DNA of 64,000 nucleotides from assembly GCF_018139145.2 (NCBI RefSeq), contig NC_059471.1, positions 81,862,520 to 81,926,519 of the forward strand, given 5' to 3'. The stretch comes from Gymnogyps californianus. Taxonomy: Eukaryota > Chordata > Aves > Accipitriformes > Cathartidae. This document shows, piece by piece, positions 48,226 through 61,250 of the stretch. The notes under the pieces were generated by a model, which saw only the letters and a list, made by a program, of their open reading frames with translations, had not been told where the DNA came from and did no database searches. How positions within the stretch are numbered: the first letter of the stretch is position 1; every line of letters begins with the position of its first letter. The position numbers and the translations under genes were made by a program.

Positions 48226-48846
48226 CCCACCGGACTAACCAAAGGCAGCTGTCACAATGCAGCAGGATTAGTATGAGGTTTAAAAAAAAAGTTATATGCA
48301 TCTCAATATTTTTCACCAGAATTTGGGAACAAAATAAAGCAACACTGTGAAATAAAGGCAAAACCATGTATGAGGCCAGTAGGAAACTCCTTTCTAAAAA
48401 CTAAAACCAAAAGCTTCAACTCTGCAGACATTTTGCAAAAGCAGAAACACTGTCTGATGAAAAATATGTTGCAAATAATTTGCCTTGCTCTGCTCCATGT
48501 CCCTCTAACAAAATATAGTTCTTGTTGACAACACCTTTGTTTTACAGTCCTGGTGCTTTTCTGGGAGGAAAGACACTATAAAAAGAAGATGGTATGAGAA
48601 GCTTAGATTTCTTCTAAGTCTTGAACTCGGGAGTAATTTGCTTTGTTCGCTCCTCACCCTCGCTCTTCTTCTTCCACCCCCCCAAACAGATAACCTATCA
48701 GTACTTAAACAGGAAAGCAAGGAGGAGTGGGAACATCTTTGTAATTGTGGTCTTTTGTAAGTCTATTTATTTTTTTTCCCCAGTGTGTTTATTTTTAACT
48801 GCTTTAAACAGTCAGCAAAATCACGTAATTGCTCCCAGCCCTGGCC
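48226..48846. other. Unassigned DNA upstream of a CpG-rich block
   Basis: AT-rich, with a T-run near 48769-48778. A pyrimidine-rich tract around 48641-48690 ends in CAAACAG and could act as a + strand acceptor, but no exon can be defined. Confidence 0.4.
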
Positions 48847-49130
48847 CCGCGGCGGAGGCACCTCGCAGGGCGGCGAGGCCGGGCTGGCAGCGTCTGCGGC
48901 TGCAGCGGGGCCGAGCGTGCACAGGGCTCGCTCGGAGCGGGACGGTGTCTCCCGCACCCATCGCTGCCAGCAGCGAGAGCTGTGTCCACATCTGGGACAG
49001 CGGCAGATGCAGCATCTTCCGCACAGAAAAGCCTGAAGGGGGAAGTCCTACGTTCGCCGCACCGAGATGCATTTCGTGGTTGGTATCGTTTCCAGCTTGG
49101 AGGGTTGGCGTTGAAGGCAGAAGGACACCG
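48847..49130. promoter_or_regulatory. CpG-island-like block
   Basis: About 285 bp with roughly 29 CpG at about 60% GC by eye, near the unbiased expectation. The surrounding DNA is AT-rich and CpG-poor. Retained CpG implies lack of germline methylation, usual for promoters. Long frames on both strands (48829-49308 plus, 48821-49414 minus) owe much to this composition and match nothing known. Strand and start site cannot be set from sequence. Confidence 0.45.
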
Positions 49131-50578
49131 TAGCTGCAGTGGCTTCTGCCAGGGGATGGCCAAAGTGACAAAGCACTTCGCCTGTGCTTTTTTTCTTCGG
49201 GTCCCAAGCCTATATTGGGAGATTCTCCTACCCTCACCACGATCCGCTTTTCCTCCCCTTCTTTGTCACGCAAGCTTTTCGCCATCTCAAAGGCTGGCAC
49301 CTCTTTAATAACACATGAGCTCTTAGCGTTGGGCTTTACAGGAGTCAAAACACAAAATATGCAAGTTAAAAACAGAAACAAAAAAGGAGAGAGAGACCTT
49401 CCCCAAGAGCACACTGAGTGTCAGCCCACTGCAGTGGTCTCTCCACGTCAAAGCCAAGCTGCGGCTCTGTTTTTCATCCCACTTAAACTTGTCATTGCCT
49501 TGCTTTCTAGTTTTCTAGGATAGCACTGGATATGGTTGCTGATGCACTCTAAGGGAATTTTTTGTCGGCATCCTACTATTAATAGAGCAATTTGCTTCCC
49601 CTGCAGAATGTATCTACTTGAATGCCCCTCACCAGGGAGGCAGCTTGGGACGGAGCACACAGCACCTCAGTGCTCTGCAACCCTGCCAAAATTACCTTCC
49701 CCAGGCTGACCAGGTCAGAGCTCTTCCTTGCTGCCTGCACCATTCTGCAGAGAGAGAGGGAAAAAAAACATGAACTCTTGCAGCTAGGCTTGCTGGAAAC
49801 CTAGAAAGCGGCATCTTTACTGGAACTGGGTTGCAATCTCCGGAACAGGAGTAGTTGTATTCACACCACATGGGGAAAAAAAAATCCAAAATAAAACCAT
49901 CAAAAGACAAGTTGCCCAAAAGCATAGGTTTTGTAAATGGAAAAGCTCAGAAAAATCTCATTTTTCTTGAAAAATTCCTCCATTTTTTCAAGAACTTTTC
50001 CCAGTGCCCTACAGCATTCGGCAGAAGCTTCCTGGTAACAGTGAGGGTCCCTGATGCCACGCTCCCCTCCAAGGGGACACCTCAGAGCATGAGGATGGCT
50101 GGAGATGGCGACCTTTTCCCTCCCACCACACAAAACACCCTTCTACATCTATGACACATGGTAAGCGGCAGTGTCACTTTTTTCTCCAACAGAAGACAAA
50201 ACTAAAGGCAGTTCAGATACCACGCAGGCCAGGAAAAAGGTGATGTTTCTAAACTGAACAAGACTGTAAAAGATGTAATTCAAATTTTTTCCAAAATGTT
50301 TTAGTTTTGACAGACATTTACAGATTTCTCTTTTGCTTCCCAGGTTGCGACCACCCGACTGAATTGTGCAGGGCTTTGCCTTCCCCACGGGACGGGGAAC
50401 CAAAAAAGAAAGCAGGAGGCTGGCTTTCTCCAAGAGCTCTTTTTAAAGTCCTCTTTGCTATTCAGAAAGCCACGCTTCACGCTGATGGCAGGCATGGGTA
50501 CAGGTCACTACAGGTTGCCTTCTGCTACAAATATCCCCTGACTTTAGTGGGATATTCTTTATAAAAAAACCGTATTTT
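49131..50578. other. Unassigned DNA after the CpG block
   Basis: Frames at 49215-49523, 49855-50154 and 50307-50564 have no known product. No repeat was recognised. Confidence 0.4.
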
Positions 50579-51240
50579 CTACAGTGGCATGTAATCTCAG
50601 AGTCTACAAAATATAAAATACAACCAGTATCTTGTCTCAGTCCATTCTGTGTTTATTAGAAAGGAGGATAAAATATACAGTCTATAAATTCAAGTCAGCA
50701 TTAGTATGTGCTTTGCTACTGTTCTCATGATCTTTCACTGGACAGTGTTATTCCTGAATTAAATACTATTTTTAAAAGGAACCTGTTGTTCTCTTTAAAA
50801 TGTCATGCATTCTTTTAATGCCATATACCAACACTGAACAATGAAAACCATTTTATCCTTCTGGAACTCATACTTTGAAAACTTAGTTCTACAAAAATAA
50901 ATTATTTGAAAAAATTTTTTCATCAGAGGTTTTGAATTCTAATAGGTTCATAATGTTCATCTACCCTATTTCTGGGCTACAAGTACTATGGGGGCATGTT
51001 CCCATGAACAGATAACGTCTTTTCACTGGAAAGCTTGCCTATTAGAAAGAGATTATCTGATAAATAAAAATGTTCCACAATTATACAATAATTAAGTAAA
51101 AACTTAAAAAATATTATGACTTGCCTGTATCAAAATGGTTTAATTTTATCAAAATAAAATACAGTTAAAAACATATTTCCTCTTGAAATTTTGAATTTTT
51201 AACTTTTCATACCAGTTAAAGGAAAAGAAGTGCTACAGAA
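50579..51240. other. AT-rich stretch with almost no open frames
   Basis: Very AT-rich DNA with many TAAA and ATTT words and no transposon signature. It could be conserved regulatory DNA or simply a low-GC desert. The sequence does not decide this. Confidence 0.35.
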
Positions 51241-54200
51241 AGCACATTTCAAATTTCTGGCAGCTGGAAAGCCAACCCTGCTTTAAACATGTCAAGTTAG
51301 AGGCAACCCACCATATCCTTTCATAGGACATTAAAACATGTACTTCCTCACTGAAAATTTGCTCCCTACCTCTCATATAAAGTTTTCCAGCTTCTAGTAA
51401 ATGAATTCCTTATACTTTTTTTCAGATAAGTTAAAAGTCAAGGTCTATCAGAGATCTTCTCTCCAATCAAATGCAAAGATGCGATCACGGCAGCGGGTTC
51501 AGTCTCTTAGTAGCCAGACTAACTGTGCAAACAAGGAGATGCCGTGGAGCAGAGGTGTTAAATGGACACAGAGCAGAGAGTCCATCTTGCCATCAACATT
51601 TCTGTTCTATTCCTCTAGCTCTCTAGAATTTACTTTCATAGTTAAGTTTCAAAAGCCTATCGCAATACTAGATTTGCTACACAGGGTACCCATCCCACTT
51701 TGCAGCTTAGGTAGTCTACCCATCCAGAGCAAGCAGCAAGTGGTGTCATACAAGAATGGCAAGATCACCACACATTTCAGATGGAAGAGATGACCTCACT
51801 TGGGTCAAAGCTACAGAGAACTGGACCCATCTGGGGATACCTGCTTTGGTGGCAAAATGGATCTGAATTGCGACCACGTGAGTACCTGCTTGCTTGTCTT
51901 TCGCTTCAGTGATTCAACAGGAGGAAAATAAAATTTAGGCTGATTTTTTAAAAAAATAGTTCAAACTTTTCTCATTGAAGTTAAAAAGGAAAGCAACCCA
52001 TAGTTTTACTGCAAGTCAAAGAAAATATTTAAATTTGCACTGAAATGGCTATTCCCTGTGCATGTTTTCTAACAGCACAGGAGAAAGAGGACAGCAGCTG
52101 TGGTGGTGGCAAGGTGCTAAGCTGTTATAAGTTACAAGCTGTTGTAAGTACATAAATAACCATCTGGGCCAGGTCTGGATCCAGGGCAAGTGCCCTAACC
52201 ACCAGCACGTTGGCACTCTCACCCTTTATTTCTCGGGCTCACCAAATATGCAAGTCTTTTATTTTATTGTTTTAAAGGAACAGGATCAAAAGGAGAGATA
52301 AGGAGTAATATACCCCCAAATATCCTTTATTTTGCAGATCACATTACTCTCTTAAGAGATGACTGATGTGGCTTCAAGTCCTTTTGGCCTCGAACCCATT
52401 CTTCATTATCATCTTCTAATCACAGGGTAATTGGTAAAAGCAGAAGAATTACCACTTTAGCCTGAAACCTTTTTCCATCCAAACCTATTCAGCCAATCAT
52501 CCCAAAATTTCCAAATAGTTTCAGGATGACAGAAACCACCTTTTTTTTTTGGTCAACTGTTTTCCAAAAAAAAAAAAAGTTCAACTCTGTTCTTAATGAA
52601 AAGTTGGAATGGCTGGCTTCAATATCCTCTATAAACTGAAAAGTACATTTTTGATGGTTTATGCGGATCCACCACCAAGAATGTTAATGTCCATAAAACC
52701 CACTTTCAGGTTAAATGTAAGGTATTCTACTCCTTGCTAAGATGAAACAAAATGACTGAGGAATTTAACGTAGTTAAAGTTTTTGAATTTTTTTTAGGGA
52801 TTCCCTTCCTAGCCAGAATTAAGGGCTCGAGCGCATTATAAGAGTTAACAAGTTACTGTGTGTCAGCTGATGTGCGGTAACCTCTTCGTACATATGCTTA
52901 GACCTAGATAAATGCAAAGTAATATGACTTAAATTATCGTACTTTCACTGCAATCTAAACTAAATTGAATTACTTAGTATTTGCCATGGGCGAGGAACAT
53001 GTGCGCAGACTATTACAAACAGCTTCTTTACTAAAATACAGTACACTACTGAGCAGCAGTAATATGATTATGCAACTGACACCCAACCTATCCATTGCAA
53101 CACTCCCAAACTCATCGTTTCATTAAGTTTTAATTGCTTTTCTGGACTGCAAATGCAATATTTAAAAGCTATAATACTTTTGTAATTTATTTCTCTTCCC
53201 TCACCACATTACTGATATGTACTACAAATTTCACTGGAGTTTAACAAAATTTGTCCTTTGCTATTAAGAACATTTAATGTTACAAAGCATACAATTACAA
53301 TGTCCCCGGGAGAATTTTCAGTTAGCAAGATGACTATAAATACAGAAATCTCATTACAAAGAGCTGTTTGAAACTTATACCAACCAGAGCATGACAAAAA
53401 CTGCTAAATGCTAATTTGATTCATACCCTATTTTTAGGGAGAATGCTAGTCTTGCAAAAGATACCAGTTACTCTAACTTCAGTCTTGCAAATGCCTCTAT
53501 GTGGAAAAAAACCACTAAGGAGGGTTTAAATTTTGCTTCTAAGCAGGTAACAATTTAGGAAAAGATGGAATGAAAAAGAAAAGGGAACATGTTGAAATTA
53601 TTAAAGCAAAATGGTCATAGGGAACTGCCAGAAAAACAAACAGTATAAATTGAAAGATGTTTTTTAAAGACTGGATTCTCTACCCCATTATGAAATTGAG
53701 TGTTTCCTTTTCTGATAGATAAGGAACATTTATAAGAAACAGCCCTCCCATACACTGCAGCATGGCAGTCAAAAGCAGAACAGGTCTTGAGGAACAGAGG
53801 AAGCCTTCCCCTTTGAGGGATCTCAAAAAAGACTGGATAAAGCACACATGGATGTTACTTTGTTTGTTCATTTGTGAATATTCGTACACAAACATAAATA
53901 CTTTGCAAAGTTTGCCAGTTCTAATGACTCCTTCAGCTTCCCGAGAGTCCAAACTGTACAGCAAAGTTGTCCTCTCTGGCAGGCGTTGCAGATTTCTTAT
54001 TTCACGTTCTACATGAAACCTCATCAGCAGAGTTACTACTCACAGGAAGTCTTTCTGCAAAGGCAATCATCTCACCAACTTTCATAATTTTATCACTACT
54101 CAGGCAATAGTTGGTGGTTTAGTCTTAATTGGTTGTAGTCTTGATATCGGGAGTAATGTGAATATTCCATTATGGAAAAAGTTCTATGATGTCAGGTACT

Positions 54201-55264
54201 TCAGACAAAATACGAAAAAAAATGCTATTGGTTCCATATCAAAAGTAAAATAAATGCTTTCCTTCCTTGCTTTTAGATTTCACTTTTAAAAGTCTAATGC
54301 ACAACTGTAAAGTACACAGGGCTGCTAAGAACTTAAGCCCAAGCACTTGCACGCTTTGACTCCTTTTTAACAGGAGCTTATTATTGGATACAGAGGTTAC
54401 CCACGTAGGAGACATAGCTTTTGCTCCACCAGAGGAAAATGCTCATGCTCAGAAGGGTCAGAAGGGTCTGAGTACGCTTCCTTTCCTTAAAGCCCTACAC
54501 GCTGACGGGGCTGTGTATGGGTCCACAGAGGGGATCACTTGGCAGGAAGCAGCCCCTCACACGTGGTCTGATTCAGGATGCATTCATGCTCCTTAGAGTT
54601 AAATCTCAGAGCTTGGGTCCATAAAATAAACTTAAATGCAAGATGTTACCAAAAGTTAGATTTTTACATTAACGGGATGCACATAATGCATTTGCAATGA
54701 AAATAAATCTCTTTGAGTGAACCAAAAAATGCCCTTATTTCTAATAATAGGAGAGAAAATTACAGTTGGCAAACTTGAGAAACAATTAAGCCAGTGTTTC
54801 AGAGAACTCCAGATCACTGCCAAAACAAATATTCAGATAAAAGAACACAGCTTCCACTCCCTGCTTCCTTATTAACTGTGTTTTCTTCTCTAGCCATTAC
54901 AAATAGGTTTGTAAAATAAACTCCAAAAATACATGGGTCTCTGTTTTTTGATTTGCACTTCCTTCTTGTTTCTGAGGATGCTACCAACTGCTGAAGAAGA
55001 AAGGACTGCACTAATATTCACTCTATAAATAATGTAATAAAAAAAAAGAAAAGCCACTGCACAGCAAGGTTAAATGAGGACAACGTGGGAAATTCACGGT
55101 ATAAGGGACTGTGAGGCCTCTCACTTGGCTTTCCAAGTGCAGGATATTCATTGTATTTTATTAGCTGATTAACGAGGTGTGTGGCAATTCATCTGGAGCT
55201 GCTACGGTCCTTTCATCCACCCTTCTTGCAAGCACTCCCCCTAACAGACAAAAAAAGTTCTTTG
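51241..55264. other. Unassigned non-coding DNA
   Basis: The 130-codon plus frame at 51401-51793 and overlapping frames at 53615-54024 are unrecognised. T- and A-runs lie at 52540-52579. A 9-bp tandem pair CAGAAGGGT lies near 54450-54467. No transposon was recognised. Confidence 0.4.
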
Positions 55265-55450
55265 CGGCTAAAATCCCCCCATGTCCAGCGGGAGGATGCT
55301 GCTGGGGGCCAGGCTGGAGACCGGCAGCACAGCCCCCCCACGCCGGGGGGAGAGGTCCAACCATCTCATCCACCCCGCAGGACCGACCGCTTGCCCTCCC
55401 GGGGCAGCCCGAGGGGCCGTCCCCCAGCTGCCAGGCCTGATTCGGGGCTG
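55265..55450. other. GC-rich patch with intermediate CpG density
   Basis: About 190 bp near two-thirds GC with about a dozen CpG, roughly half of expectation. C-runs (CCCCCC) and GGGGGG alternate. Frames are open on both strands, the longest being plus 55281-55772 (163 codons), and none is recognised. It may be a minor promoter or a GC-rich repeat remnant. Confidence 0.35.
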
Positions 55451-55849
55451 CCAAAGCACACATAAGCTGGCAGCGGGCTTTTTGCACATCAACCCATGTT
55501 TCTGTGAGGCTCTGAGGAGTCTTCCCACTCCATGTCTTGATGGGACGGGCAGCTGTTGCATGGGTAGTCCTGAACATATATGCTCGCTTTGGGGAAGCCC
55601 TCAACCTGCAAAAGCCCTCTTTACCCTTGCGTGCACAGGTATTATAACTTCAATACAACCAATTCAAAGGTTTTTCCAGAGAAAGCATGGTCTCAGACCT
55701 ACATATGATTTGTACTGTTCAAGCCTAAAGATCTCAAATACTAAAACTCTTCAGGTTGCTCTTGGGTGCTGAAAAAACCTCTCCACCCTGTGCCATAAGG
55801 GAGGTATGTGCAGAGCCCACTGGACGAACCATCCGTTATGATTGCCAGC

Positions 55850-55895
55850 AGAGGTGGGAAGCTGGACCCAATGACCCAAGGGTCCCTCTAATCTA
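55850..55895 (+). mobile_element. Possible CR1 3'-end scrap
   Basis: The words 'agaggtgggaagctggaccc' then 'aatgacccaagggtccctct' resemble the CR1 3' end (gaggttggact..gatgacct..ggtccctt..). There is no octamer tail. The match is short and weak. Confidence 0.25.
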
Positions 55896-57547
55896 TAGGC
55901 TACAAAGGCCAAGGTTAAGCTTCATATGGTAGGGTAGGGTACACCATCCTGGCTGTGTGCAGCTGAGAGTGGGTATCTTGGTGTTTAGTTTGCAGCTTTA
56001 GAATGATACTAAATAGTACAATCTAAAGCAGACACTCTTGAGAGCAGGGAAGAGGCACAATTGAGCCTCACAAAAGAGGCAATTTTTCATAAATGTTCTC
56101 TCTTCTGCCATCTTCACTTTAGACTGAAACCCTAGAAGCTGTCCTTATCTTGAGGGTTTGGAAGCCAGCTCCAAGCAACAGGGAACAGACGATGATGTGA
56201 ATCCAGGGGGAGCAGGGCAGGAAAGAGGCAGGAAAAGCGGTGTGGTAAGAAGTAGGAGAGAGCAGCTTTCATCTTGATCAAGAGGAGAGTACAGTGTCTC
56301 TGGAGAGCAGCTGGGATCTCCATCTGTACCAAAAGAATGGAGACATGATAGTTTCACAAAGGTCTCTGAGATGGGATGAGGTAGTCCTCTACACCAGCTG
56401 AGCATCAGAGCACCTGCTGATGAGCTTTACAGTCAAATATCATCCAGAACTGAATTCTGTTTTCTTATGCAGTGAGCGTGCTTCTGCTTTTGTAATCAAG
56501 AACCTAAATTTTCTAGAATAATCCTGTCTTACTTGAATCTTCTTCCTCCCTAGCAACAGGGTGATCTCAGAGGAATCGGAGGCACTGAAACACTCAGCTC
56601 ATTGGTGAGTGTGCTTACATTTTGGGAGGGACCCAGGGGCCTAAGCATAACCATCTAGTGCCACTTCAAATGCACTTCAGGATATCTGAGACTTCCCAGG
56701 GAGCTAGCAGAGTGACACAGGCCCTATGCTGGACTGCCAACAGGTGGGACAGCCAAGGTCACCTCAACTGGCACCAAACACCTACAAACCCGAACTGTTC
56801 CTCCCAGTGCCAGGGTCACCCAAGAAATGAATCTGAATTCCCAGACGATGAATATGCATTTTTCTCTACCAAACTGGAAAGGGCATTTTAAGAACAAAAA
56901 TCTACCTATGGCAGGTCTAAACCTGCACCCTTTTAGCAAACAGCAGCTGGTGGAGAAATACCTTATGAGTTAAAGTTTACCTATAAGCACCATTATGAAG
57001 CTGTTCAGTAAGACGGAGGCAAAAAAAGGGAACTCCAGTGGCATCCTGAAGGACAGGGCTCTTCCGAGGAGCAAGGACTGCTGCTGCTCCTGGCTCGTCT
57101 GGAAGGCGACACTCACCGCAGCTTGCTCTGCTGGTGAGGTTTGGAGCCCATTAACTGGAAGCTGATGCTGCTGTTAACGATTAAACTCAAAGCTAAGGTT
57201 TATGGATACCTAGCTTTAATGGAGTTTCCCACTCCCAACACCACCGTGCACGGCACTGACTGGCCTGTCACGGTTACTACATGAATCATTTTAAGTACGA
57301 GCTGTGCACAGGTCTCAATGATGCGCAGTTCAATGGTAACTTTCTGTTAAGAAATGAAACGTACAGAGTAAAACAATAAAGGGACTGCAGCGTTAAAGAT
57401 TTACATATAATAATGAACAAAAAGCAAATGCATTAGTTGAATTTTCTAAGAAGTGCATCTTATGCTGTGTTTTCTAATAGTGTAATAGGGGATAAAATGA
57501 AGCCGACAGAAACAGTGCTAACAGCCATTTTCAAACAGAAATTTCAT
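55896..57547. other. Unassigned non-coding DNA
   Basis: Short overlapping frames at 56132-56405 and 56622-56939 match nothing known. No repeat was recognised. Confidence 0.4.
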
Positions 57548-57949
57548 TTACTCAGTCCTGGCCTGTGTCAGATTAAATTCTTTTCTTAAATAACGTCCAA
57601 AATGACCTTTTCCAGAGCAATTAAGACAGCAAAGGAAGCAATCTGAGGAACAGGAAAAAAACATCAAATAAGTGAAGTGGGCAGATGTAGATGAAATGGA
57701 GCAGTTCCTCCACGCTGACGTTTCCAGACTGCAGCAGTGATTGGCCACACTGGTGTTGGCTTTCTCTGATTTTATGTCTTCACTGGGTGGCAAAGGGCAG
57801 GGAGAGGGGCAGGCTACGCTGTGCCTCCGGGGAGAGGCTGATGCTGCTCTCTTTTTCAACTTGTATTTTCCACAATTCCTACCATCATTTCCTTGAGACA
57901 CAATGTGACATTTCCCATAGGAAGCCTCCTTTGCATCAAACAGATGCAT
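57548..57949 (-). other. ATG-initiated 133-codon frame with an incomplete CCHC-like motif
   Basis: The minus frame runs from ATG at 57947-57949 to TAA at 57548-57550. The N-terminal part is basic and balanced in composition. The middle is Ser/Pro-rich. The C-terminal part is Cys-rich. Residues 108-121 read CLNCSGKGHFGRYL, which keeps C-x2-C-x4-H of a zinc knuckle but has Leu where the last Cys should stand (TTA codon at 57587-57589). Upstream, TGACTTCAG/CAG resembles a splice acceptor just before the ATG. It could be a decayed gag-like scrap, an exon or coincidence. No flanking retroviral sequence was seen. Single motifs of this length are weak evidence. Confidence 0.18.
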
Positions 57950-59310
57950 CTTCTGCTGAAGTCAGTTAATTGATATTCCCTTGACAAGGTACAGAGCAGC
58001 ATGAGGCAACACCTATTAATCTCTTCTCGAGAAGGCAAAAACTATCTCTAATTCTGGTCTGGGTTTATTTGGGAAGACTCGTGCTGCTCATCAAAGTCAC
58101 AGGTAGCAGAAGCCTCACTCTCCATGGGATGATGTCCTTGCGGGAGGCTCGAAGCAGCTCTGTGCTGTCACAAGCAACCATTAGCCAAGGTCTCTGCACC
58201 AGGAACACTGGGCGCATCTTCAGAAGAGACTTAACGCTTGACCACCTTGTTTTTCAGCTGCTGATGTGGGACTCAGGACCCTTTTAGATTCAGGCTACCT
58301 ACCTACCCCTGCCACCCTGGGGCTTTCCCTGCAATCAACACCCCCTAAGGCAGCAGCTGCTCACCCAGGGGTCTGCGAGGCTGGACTTCCAAACTGGTGG
58401 GGCCAGGCTTGGGTACAACAAGGTGAAACTGCTCCCTCAAGACTTTCCAGTGCATGTCACACATGCAGAAATGTAGTCGCGGCATCAAAATGTTTTGCCT
58501 GTCCATTTTCGTACCGGTGAAACGCTTGCGTCAATGCACAAGCAGTTCCGAAAGAGCTGATGTGCTCCAAAATTTTCAAAATGAAACGGTGTGCTTCCTC
58601 AACTCAATGCTTTAGTTTCAAAATGTTCTTTGCATAAAGGGCAAAAATACTTGAAAGGCAAAAATACTTGAAAGGCAAAAAACCCCACAAAACCCCTTGA
58701 AATTAATCTTCTAATTCAGCCTGAAATAAATGTGTTTGTTAATTATCATCCAGGATTCACTGAAATAATTTTGTGGACTTGACCCCAAAGCAATTTTATA
58801 TGAGTTTCTGGACATGCCAACAAACCAGTAACATCCAAGGCTCACGTTCAACATGATTGATTTCCATTGCTGCCGGTATGAGCTAGAGATGCTAGGATGT
58901 TAAAAACAGTGCAACTACACTTACAAACATTCCCGATGTTGCCTACAAAAAAGCACTATCAGAAACAATTGGGGTTACTAAATATATTCAGTAAAACCCG
59001 CAAAGCATGCAAAAGCCAGCCTCGCAATGGCAAACGCCTGCTTAGGAACTGGATCCACTCTGAGATTGTCCTGGATGTCACTTGGCTTACAGGAAAATGA
59101 CATCCCTTAATGAGGACCATCAGTGGAGGGGGAGGAAGATGGGGAGGTGGGGGGAAATGTTCTTTCATTCTATAATTATAACTTAATTTTGAGATTAAAC
59201 TGATCGTTTAATGACTCTTCCCAGTTTGATAACAGGATCCAGGAAGAGATGTGGCCAAACAGAGGCAACTGTCGCATCCTGTCTCTGATAAGCTCCCAGC
59301 TGCTAAAAGC
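57950..59310. other. Unassigned DNA
   Basis: A + strand TTTTTCAG acceptor-like site lies at about 58250-58257, but no exon can be defined. The 17-bp tandem repeat at 58636 is listed separately. A G-rich purine stretch occurs at 59125-59156. Confidence 0.4.
58636..58681 (+). repeat. 17-bp tandem repeat, about 2.6 units
   Basis: AAAGGCAAAAATACTTG is repeated. The first unit carries one extra G and the third breaks off into AAACCCC after the A-run. Confidence 0.8.
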
Positions 59311-59640
59311 AGCGCCTGCCTGGTGGGAACCCCCTGTGCACCCCCGGACGGGCCGAGCCCCTCGCGTCCCTCATGCCTCGCACTGCCGGCAGGGACACCA
59401 GGCCTAGGGACGCTTCCAGCCAGGGTGCGCTTGGGGCATCTCTCTTGGTAGGCACGGTGCTGCTGAACTGAAGTACTCCAAAACGTGGCTTAGGACCTCA
59501 GAACCTTGACACGAAGGGAAGAGGTCCATGAGGAATCGCAGGGCCGCCAGCAGCTGCCTGCTGAGGTGCACCGGGAGCAGAGGGGGACCTGCCCGCCCGC
59601 GTGGCCACGCTCATCCGCGCCTCTCTTCTAACCGAGGCTG
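59311..59640. promoter_or_regulatory. CpG-rich block, possible CpG island
   Basis: About 330 bp at roughly 60% GC with some 27 CpG by eye, a ratio near 0.8. It is the first of several CpG-retaining patches up to 62.2 kb. No TATA box or recognisable exon was fixed within it. Confidence 0.35.
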
Positions 59641-59899
59641 ATTTCTACAAAACTGCTGGGAACTTCTCCCTCTCTGCCAAGTCTGGTGGACTTGCACAAA
59701 ATCAGAAATTATTCACAGGGGAAAGCATAATTGTATGAGACTCACTCACACAGCAAAACAAGCTAAAAATAAATGCCTTTGGGTAGTTTCTATTTGTCCT
59801 TAGCTTTCAAGATATTTTCTGCAAGCCCCAACGCACTATTTTTTCATTTTAGATGACAGCTGCAATCCTCACAGGCGTACATCCCCAGTGAGCATGAGC
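59641..59899. other. AT-rich spacer
   Basis: Nothing recognisable between two CpG-rich patches. Confidence 0.4.
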
Positions 59900-60130
59900 T
59901 TAAGACAAGCAAGAAACAGGGCAAGAGTCCCCGTAACTCTACGACAGGTGGCAGTGGGGGTCGATGAGAGGGGATGGCATCGCACCGTGGAAAGGCCTCT
60001 TCCAGCTGCAGACGTCCTGGCGGGGAGCAAACATGCAGGCAAGGCCACGGGAGCAGCGGGGGAAGCACCACCAGCGCCGCCAACTCAAGGCTGACACGGC
60101 CGGCCTAAGCGACACCTGCACTGCGAAGCT
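59900..60130. promoter_or_regulatory. CpG-rich patch
   Basis: About 17 CpG in 230 bp, near expectation for its GC content. Short frames on both strands (59888-60094 plus, 59844-60083 minus) match nothing known. Confidence 0.3.
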
Positions 60131-61064
60131 TCAGATCTGAATGTGTAGGAATGCCTGGGGTATACGAACCTCTTCACCTGAAAAAAACCTCAGAGGAGCA
60201 CCTATGTGGAATTTAAGAAGCATCAGCCCCCAAAAAGGGAAAAAAATAAATGAAGAAATAGTTGAAAAGGCAAGGGAAAAAAACCCTGAAGCTGAATCCA
60301 GCATATTGCAAGATGAATGCATTTGCAGTCAAAGCCAGATTCTCCACTCCTCAGCAAAAATCAGGAGAGTTTACAATACTTCCAGGAGAATCAGTCCACC
60401 AGCCTGTGCTAAGGGCATCCAGCCCAAAGTTTTGCAATTCTTTATCTGCTGTTCGTAAATGACTTGTGATTTATTTCTCCAGCGAGGAGAAGACAGGCCA
60501 ATCTAAAAATAAGTTTTGTGAACAAAACCACAGAATTACATTCGGATCTTCGGCACTTGACAATTTTTAGGCTGCAGTTCCAAACCATCTCTTTTTCTTT
60601 CAGCACAAAGCAGCAGCAAAATATTTTTGCTGAAGCGAGGTCACGTAATACATATGTTTGATAGATGTACATAAATACATCCATTTGTCCCTGCCACTGG
60701 GTATGTTTAAAACACTATGTTTAGAATAACATCGGGATGCCTCATTTTCAAGCGAGAAAATCCTAAAGGATTAACACATGGCGAAACATACTACTCGCGA
60801 CCCAAGCTTTCTCTTCCACCTCTGCCCCCTCCCTAAATCAAGCAAATATGGTTACTTTTAGTTTCCTTCAAAGGTTGTGCCAAGAATTGAAAAGTAATAG
60901 GAAAAAAAGTCTGTAGATTTTCATTAAAACTGTATACTGTCAAGCACACTGGCATGCCGTTATTTTTAAAGATTTCAAAAAAGAAAGCATCAGGGTTATT
61001 CTGCAATAAAACTTCCCATGAAACTTAGATCTTTGTGCAGCAGTAACATGGACTGTGTCGGTCA
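60131..61064. other. Unassigned AT-rich DNA
   Basis: No exon or repeat. The piece 60840-61030 has the even, AT-rich texture of conserved non-coding DNA, which cannot be tested here. Confidence 0.4.
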
Positions 61065-61240
61065 ATGTGTGCTGCTAGGTCTTTCCTCCTAAAGAAACTT
61101 TATTTAACTTGCTGGAATGGCTATTTTAAATGTTTTAATTGGACAAAATCACAAAAATTTCTGAACTCCCACACCTCTAATTATAGGTTTGCCTTTAAAA
61201 TCACCATAAAGAAAGCCAACCTTGCCTGCTGTTCATGCAT

Positions 61241-61250
61241 CCCCCCCCCC
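61241..61250 (+). repeat. C10 homopolymer
   Basis: Ten C in a row. It is a slippage-prone site and a possible assembly-error point inside the 267-codon frame. Confidence 0.8.

Noticed and set aside
48621..49414. Plus frames of 170 and 159 codons and a minus frame of 197 codons
   Set aside because: All cross the same CpG-rich block and exclude one another. Their openness is explained by composition.
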